A stretch of DNA of 64,000 nt from Lactococcus paracarnosus (GTDB lineage Bacteria; Bacillota; Bacilli; Lactobacillales; Streptococcaceae). The translations under genes and the position numbers were made by a program. Shown piece after piece: positions 59,710 through 64,000 of this stretch. The stretch covers positions 1,488,001 to 1,552,000 of the forward strand of contig NZ_CP017195.1 in the NCBI RefSeq assembly GCF_006770285.1. Reading direction: 5' to 3'. Numbering within the stretch: the first letter of the stretch is position 1; the number at the start of each line of letters is the position of its first letter. Below the pieces are notes generated by a model, which was not told the DNA's origin, ran no database searches, and was given only the letters and a program-made list of their open reading frames with translations.

Positions 59710-60278
59710 TTTTTCTCCTCACGAAACACATCCGTTGCTTGATAACTTGCACGAGGTCCACCGATAAGTTTAGGCCGACTTTTTAGTGCAGTTACATGGG
59801 CACCACCTAATTCACGTAGCTTTGGTCTAAAAGGAATTTGGACATGCTTAATATGCATGCCAATAGCAGTATCCCCAATATCCAGACCAGCCTGTGCCGT
59901 GATATGCTCAACCTCAACAGGATCCTGAAATAAGCCATAAGCAGCGACTTGCCCGCTACCACCAGCATGGAGTTGCGGGATAACTGATACAATCTCTAGC
60001 CTCCTAGCCTCAGCCAGTTCTCGCTCAACAAGTAGTGCCCGATTCAGGTGTTCACAGCCCTGTACGGCCAAGTAAGCTCCGATTTCACTTACTTTATCAT
60101 AAATGACTTTGACGATGATCTGACCAATTTCAGCGGATGACTTATGACCAATCACCCCACCATTGACCTCGCTCGACGACAAGCCGAGGACAAAAATCTG
60201 ACCTTTTTTTACTGCGGCCTGTTGTAAGACATCATCAATCAATTGCGCTGTCTGATACTTAAGTTCTGTTAGCTCCAT
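59706..60278 (-). CDS. TIGR01440 (UPF0340, YwlG-like) family protein
   Basis: Protein of 190 residues matching UPF0340 ([51 protein letters not shown]). The family resembles a nucleoside or aminoglycoside-binding fold and lacks a proved role. Coupled to the GNAT gene downstream. Confidence 0.87.
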   Translation of the reverse strand: MELTELKYQTAQLIDDVLQQAAVKKGQIFVLGLSSSEVNGGVIGHKSSAEIGQIIVKVIYDKVSEIGAYLAVQGCEHLNRALLVERELAEARRLEIVSVIPQLHAGGSGQVAAYGLFQDPVEVEHITAQAGLDIGDTAIGMHIKHVQIPFRPKLRELGGAHVTALKSRPKLIGGPRASYQATDVFREEKK

Positions 60279-60331
60279 TTTTTATCCTCACTTGTCCTAA
60301 AATTATCTCATAATATGGGATAATCAGCAAC

Positions 60332-60793
60332 TTATTTTACCCTTGATAGACTTCGTTCAAGCGTTATGCCAACAACGACACCAAAGATAGCTTGAATGAT
60401 ATTACCTGGCATGTCTGCAAGCGCTGCACCCAAGCCATAAAATAGCCAAGAGATTAAAAAATATCCTCCTACCATCACGACACAAGATAGTGCAAGAAAA
60501 AGTGTTTTAGCACCTTTGAATCCCGCAACATAGCCTTGTCCAGCATGAATCAGTAGGCTAAAAAATGCCCACTGAGGATAGCCTGACAAGATATCAAATA
60601 ATAGGCCTGTAATACCACCAACAACTGCTCCCTCAGCCTTACCAAACCGTAAAGCAGTTAGAATAATCCCCGCATCAAGTACCGTCACAACCCCCTTTGT
60701 TAGAGGCATTGGTATTTTTAGAAACAAAGAAATTGCGAGTGTTAAGGCTGAAATAATGGCAAGTGGTGCTATTTTTTTAGTCGTTAATGTCAT
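60332..60793 (-). CDS. ECF transporter S component, vitamin precursor type
   Basis: Integral membrane protein of 153 residues with about five or six helices (APLAIISALTLAISLFL, FDILSGYPQWAFFSLLIH). It has the AxxxA-like N-terminal helix of group II S components. Overlap with thiD/pdxK by 17 nt suggests uptake of hydroxymethylpyrimidine or pyridoxine. Start at 60793 after GGAG; two upstream in-frame ATGs lie deeper in the kinase gene. Confidence 0.8.
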   Translation of the reverse strand: MTLTTKKIAPLAIISALTLAISLFLKIPMPLTKGVVTVLDAGIILTALRFGKAEGAVVGGITGLLFDILSGYPQWAFFSLLIHAGQGYVAGFKGAKTLFLALSCVVMVGGYFLISWLFYGLGAALADMPGNIIQAIFGVVVGITLERSLSRVK

Positions 60794-61556
60794 GTTGAAA
60801 TACTCCATATTCGTTTGAGCTAAGAATGGCTTGGTAGGTAAAGGCTTTGCTTTTTTCAATCGCCGCTACCATCGGTGTGCCAAGAGCAAGGTTACTGGCG
60901 ATAGCAGAGGCAAAAGTACACCCTGCACCATTATTATTATTTGAGACAAGTGGCTTAACAAATGTCTTAACTGCCTGTCCATCATAATAAAGATCACGCG
61001 CAAGGATTTGGTCCATACGATTACCACCCTTAATAATCGTATGTTTACTACCTAACTGATATAAGCACCTCCCTACTATCTCCATATCAGCGGAGGTAGC
61101 AATAGGCATTCCCGTCAATATACTGGCTTCTCTCAAATTAGGCGTGATCACTGTGACATAGGGTAGAAAGGCAAGTAATGTCGCCTTCATTTTAGTTATT
61201 TCATGATCATCGTTCTCTTTAAAGACTAGAACAGGATCCAAAATAATCGGTATCTCTTGATGCTGTTTGATAAAAGCTAGCGTCAGTTCCGCAATCTCGA
61301 CAGACGGTAGCAAGCCGATTTTAATGGCATCAAATGTGATATCTGCTAAACTGTCAAGCTGTTGTTGGAAGAGCGATAAGGTTGTTGCTGTAATCACAAA
61401 TCCATCTCCATCTTGTGTCGTTGTGACAATCGATGTAATGGCGACAAAGCCATAGATACCATACTGAGAATAGGTCGCTAAATCTGCTTGAAAGCCACCT
61501 CCAGATAAGATATCCGATCCCGAAATGGCTAATACTTTAGCTAGTTTTTGTGTCAT
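60777..61556 (-). CDS. Hydroxymethylpyrimidine/pyridoxine kinase
   Basis: Ribokinase-fold kinase of 259 residues of the ThiD/PdxK type: GSDILSGGGFQADLATYSQYG at the start and the anion-hole region NNNNGAGCTFASAIASNLA near residue 205. The streptococcal homologue at this locus is usually called pyridoxine kinase; HMP is the alternative. No thiamine genes are adjacent, which slightly favours pyridoxine. Overlaps truA by 20 nt. Confidence 0.88.
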   Translation of the reverse strand: MTQKLAKVLAISGSDILSGGGFQADLATYSQYGIYGFVAITSIVTTTQDGDGFVITATTLSLFQQQLDSLADITFDAIKIGLLPSVEIAELTLAFIKQHQEIPIILDPVLVFKENDDHEITKMKATLLAFLPYVTVITPNLREASILTGMPIATSADMEIVGRCLYQLGSKHTIIKGGNRMDQILARDLYYDGQAVKTFVKPLVSNNNNGAGCTFASAIASNLALGTPMVAAIEKSKAFTYQAILSSNEYGVFQHDIND

Positions 61557-62298
61557 CTCTATAGTTGACCTCCATCAAGCATAGGCCGTGTGCTGGCGCT
61601 GTTGGCCCAGCCAAATCACGATTTTCTGCCGCTATAATATCAGAAATCCTACTTGCGGGCCACTTACCCAAGCCAACCTTAATGAGCGTCCCAACCATGT
61701 TTCTCACCTGCTTATATAGAAAACCGTTTCCAGAAAAAGAGAGACTTAGCTCATCCTCACTAGTCTTTATGACCGTGACATCCGTAATCGTTCTCACCTT
61801 ATCTTCAACTGTCGCACCAGAAGCTGTAAACCCTGTAAAATCGTGGGTCCCAACCAGTAAATCAGCAGCTGCTATCATCTCATCTAGAGCAATCAGTTTC
61901 GGCACATGAAAGCTAGTCCGTCTTGTGAGTGGATTTGGTGCACGAGAGGTCGTCAGCTGGTACTGATACGTCTTATTATGCGGATTAAAACGTGAATGAA
62001 AGGTATCTTCGACCGCTTCAACTGCTAACACATTGATATCATCTGGAGTCTGTGTATCCAAGGCAAACCGTAATTTTTCAGTATCACGCGCTGATGCTAA
62101 GTCAAAATGCACGACTTGACCTAAAGCGTGTACGCCACTATCCGTCCGGCCAGATCCGTTTATCTTAATGACTTGTCCAGAGGACAAGCGCGTTAAAACA
62201 CGTTCAAGCTCTTCTTGAACCGTTCTCCCATTATCCTGTATTTGAAAGCCAGAAAAATCCGTCCCATCGTATGCAATAATTGCTTTATATCGTCTCAT
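61537..62298 (-). CDS. truA: tRNA pseudouridine(38-40) synthase
   Basis: Enzyme of 253 residues; catalytic Asp53 in GSGRTDSGVHALGQVVHF. The AYDGTDFSGFQIQ start is typical. Modifies the anticodon arm of many tRNAs. First gene of truA-kinase-ECF-TIGR01440-GNAT, a streptococcal-type order. Confidence 0.95.
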   Translation of the reverse strand: MRRYKAIIAYDGTDFSGFQIQDNGRTVQEELERVLTRLSSGQVIKINGSGRTDSGVHALGQVVHFDLASARDTEKLRFALDTQTPDDINVLAVEAVEDTFHSRFNPHNKTYQYQLTTSRAPNPLTRRTSFHVPKLIALDEMIAAADLLVGTHDFTGFTASGATVEDKVRTITDVTVIKTSEDELSLSFSGNGFLYKQVRNMVGTLIKVGLGKWPASRISDIIAAENRDLAGPTAPAHGLCLMEVNYRDDTKTS

Positions 62299-62373
62299 GT
62301 CAATATTATATCATTTTCACCACACAATCAAACAGCCAATTGGACTGCACTCACCTCATCCAATTTGAGCATA

Positions 62374-62400
62374 CAAAAAAAGACTCTCTCAAGTCTTTTT
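62374..62400 (-). terminator. Terminator of the ABC transporter gene
   Basis: AAAAAGACT / AGTCTTTTT stem with 7-nt loop, followed by T residues on the minus strand. Confidence 0.75.
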
Positions 62401-62408
62401 CTATACAA

Positions 62409-64000
62409 TTAATCATTTGATAAAGCTTCAATCGGATTGAGATTAGCTGCTTTTCCAGCAGGCATCAAGCTAGCAAACAAGGCGATAACAATCGCAATGA
62501 TGACACTACCGATGATGGCACCCGCAGATACTTGAATAATGTTATATTTATCAATTAAATTACTGACTGCTGAATTGACAACTGTTTGGCCAATTAGTGC
62601 AACAATAATACCTAGCACTGCTGATGCAAGACCCAAGATAATCGTCTCGATCACAAACAACCAACGGATATCTTTTTTACGTGCACCTAGAGCACGAAGA
62701 ATACCTATTTCTTTGGTTCTTTCAGCTACTGACATATAGGTTGTTGCGATAATCATCATCAAGCTAACAAGAAGGGAAATACCCGCAATCATAGCAAGGA
62801 CGATCGTTACGATAGATGTAATCGTATTAATTGGTTCTAGTACTGCACCAAGTGAGAAGGTAACAAAATCTTTCTTACCATCTGTTTTAAGTGCTTGTAT
62901 TTTCTTCACAACAGCGTCAACGTTGTGACTATCATCAACTGTTGGTACGATAAAGTTTGGTTGGCTAACAAGCCCGTTTGCTTTAAATAAATCTTGGCTT
63001 GTTTTAAAATTCATGTTAAGCGACACTGTACCAGGATTGCCTTTAACAACACCAGATACTTTGACAGTTTGCGTTAATGTCACCAATTTACCATCTGAAC
63101 TCATCATCTTATAAGTCAAATCCATGGATTGACCAACTATTTTTTTCCAGTTTGATTTATCCCACTTCTTAGCGATGGTATCTGGTATGACAACTTCATT
63201 GTTACCAGGTTTTTTACCAACTAGAAGTGAATTATCCGTATTAACATCTGTCCAAGTTTGGAGTTGCGTGAATGGTGTTTTTGCTGTCCCGACATTTGCA
63301 ACTGCTTCGGTTGGTACAATCGTAAAGCCTTTCTCAACCTTCTTAACATGGTCTAACTCGGATACTTTTTTAGTTAAGCTATCAGAAATAGCTGTTTTTT
63401 CTGTATTGGCTGCGAGTGTCTGCTGACTTTCTGACATGGCTGCTTCATTCGTCTTTTTATTATCATCAGTAATCCGCTTCATGACGATCGGTACATTCGG
63501 ATTCGCTAAATCTGTCACCATCTTATTCATGTAGCCTTTGGCCCCATTTCCTAGACCAAGGAAGAACATCACTGAGAATAGACCAATCGCAACACCAATC
63601 ATAATCATCAAATTTTGTTTCCAATTATTTAGAAAATGTTGAGATGCAATTCTTGCCTTAGCGCCAAAGGATAGTGTTTTTGTCTTAAACTCACGCGGTT
63701 TTTCAGTTGTCGCATATGAAGGTTTAATTCTTTCATCTGAAGTCACTTGACCATCAGCTAGGTGCACAATCCGTGTACCATAGTCAGCAACCTCTTGAGA
63801 GTGGGTCACAACGATGACTGTCTTACCACTTTTGGCAATATCTGATAAAATACCAAGCACATCTTGCGTATTTTGCGAGTCAAGCGCGCCTGTTGGTTCA
63901 TCCGCAATAATGATATCTGGATCATTTGCGAGTGCCCGTGCAATCGCAACACGTTGTTTTTGACCACCTGATAATTGATTTGGATTTTTCTTTTTATGCT
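62409..64000 (-). CDS. MacB-type ABC transporter, fused ATPase-permease (partial)
   Basis: The reading frame continues past the window edge; 530 C-terminal codons are visible. Near the edge lie the ABC signature [17 protein letters not shown] and Walker B IIIADEP with the D-loop GALDSQ; then the H-loop THSQEV. The permease half has one helix near [20 protein letters not shown], an extracellular domain of about 230 residues with many Lys/Thr, and three C-terminal helices with FtsX features ([19 protein letters not shown]). Exports peptides or lipids or resists antimicrobials; not decided. Confidence 0.9.
   Translation of the reverse strand, partial: HKKKNPNQLSGGQKQRVAIARALANDPDIIIADEPTGALDSQNTQDVLGILSDIAKSGKTVIVVTHSQEVADYGTRIVHLADGQVTSDERIKPSYATTEKPREFKTKTLSFGAKARIASQHFLNNWKQNLMIMIGVAIGLFSVMFFLGLGNGAKGYMNKMVTDLANPNVPIVMKRITDDNKKTNEAAMSESQQTLAANTEKTAISDSLTKKVSELDHVKKVEKGFTIVPTEAVANVGTAKTPFTQLQTWTDVNTDNSLLVGKKPGNNEVVIPDTIAKKWDKSNWKKIVGQSMDLTYKMMSSDGKLVTLTQTVKVSGVVKGNPGTVSLNMNFKTSQDLFKANGLVSQPNFIVPTVDDSHNVDAVVKKIQALKTDGKKDFVTFSLGAVLEPINTITSIVTIVLAMIAGISLLVSLMMIIATTYMSVAERTKEIGILRALGARKKDIRWLFVIETIILGLASAVLGIIVALIGQTVVNSAVSNLIDKYNIIQVSAGAIIGSVIIAIVIALFASLMPAGKAANLNPIEALSND

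Overview
The window looks like chromosomal DNA of a low-GC Gram-positive coccus of the Streptococcaceae, most likely a Lactococcus or Pseudolactococcus-type species. The main clues are a streptococcal-type fab/acc cluster headed by fabT, the coiA-pepF-O-methyltransferase-prsA gene order, a class 1A (fumarate-type) dihydroorotate dehydrogenase, a pyrG leader starting with GGGC, a PurBox placed as in lactococcal PurR-activated promoters, and near-consensus cre sites. No rRNA, tRNA, insertion sequence or CRISPR array was seen. The species call is inference.

Layout. 1-5.7 kb: a UPF0210/ACT pair, an orphan MenA-type prenyltransferase, a choloylglycine-hydrolase-family amidase and a large FAD protein. 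5.9-15.8 kb (minus): the fatty acid synthesis cluster fabT-fabH-acpP / fabK-fabD-fabG-fabF-accB-fabZ-accC-accD-accA, with FabT-type palindromes before fabT and again before fabK. A flavin enoyl-reductase-like gene diverges from it. 17.2-18.2 kb: pyrD. 18.3-24.2 kb (minus): lplA followed by pdhABCD, so the ligase that attaches lipoate sits with the complex that needs it; the promoter carries a cre-like site. 25.2-27.5 kb (minus): a four-gene accessory module that resembles a type VII-secreted lipase toxin with its targeting domain at the C-terminus, two small helical partners and a membrane-anchored candidate immunity protein. A consensus promoter with a perfect cre site precedes it.

28-39 kb (minus): a T-box leader, a LURP-one protein and alaS; prsA, O-methyltransferase, pepF, coiA; a Gfo/Idh oxidoreductase; fhs with a PurBox; a SemiSWEET. 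39.5-43.6 kb (minus): a 39-residue LPXTG micro-ORF coupled to a CxxC redoxin, MepB, HU, YpmS/YpmR and DegV. 43.8-51 kb (plus): a hemolysin III-family protein, then a beta-glucoside PTS locus (6-phospho-beta-glucosidase, EIIB, LicR-type regulator, EIIA, a small membrane protein, EIIC). 51-56.8 kb: dnaE, a DUF2929 peptide, and pyrG with its attenuator plus an unexplained nested inverted-repeat element in the leader. 57-58.6 kb: an AT-rich XRE/DUF3278 pair, a frameshifted gene remnant and a lipoprotein. 58.7-62.3 kb (minus): GNAT, TIGR01440, ECF S-component, thiD/pdxK and truA. The window ends inside an ABC transporter gene.

The housekeeping part ties acetyl-CoA production (PDH), malonyl-CoA and fatty acid synthesis, pyrimidine and one-carbon metabolism together. 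The accessory points most worth attention are the lipase module, the LPXTG micro-ORF, the pyrG leader element and the XRE/DUF3278 islet.
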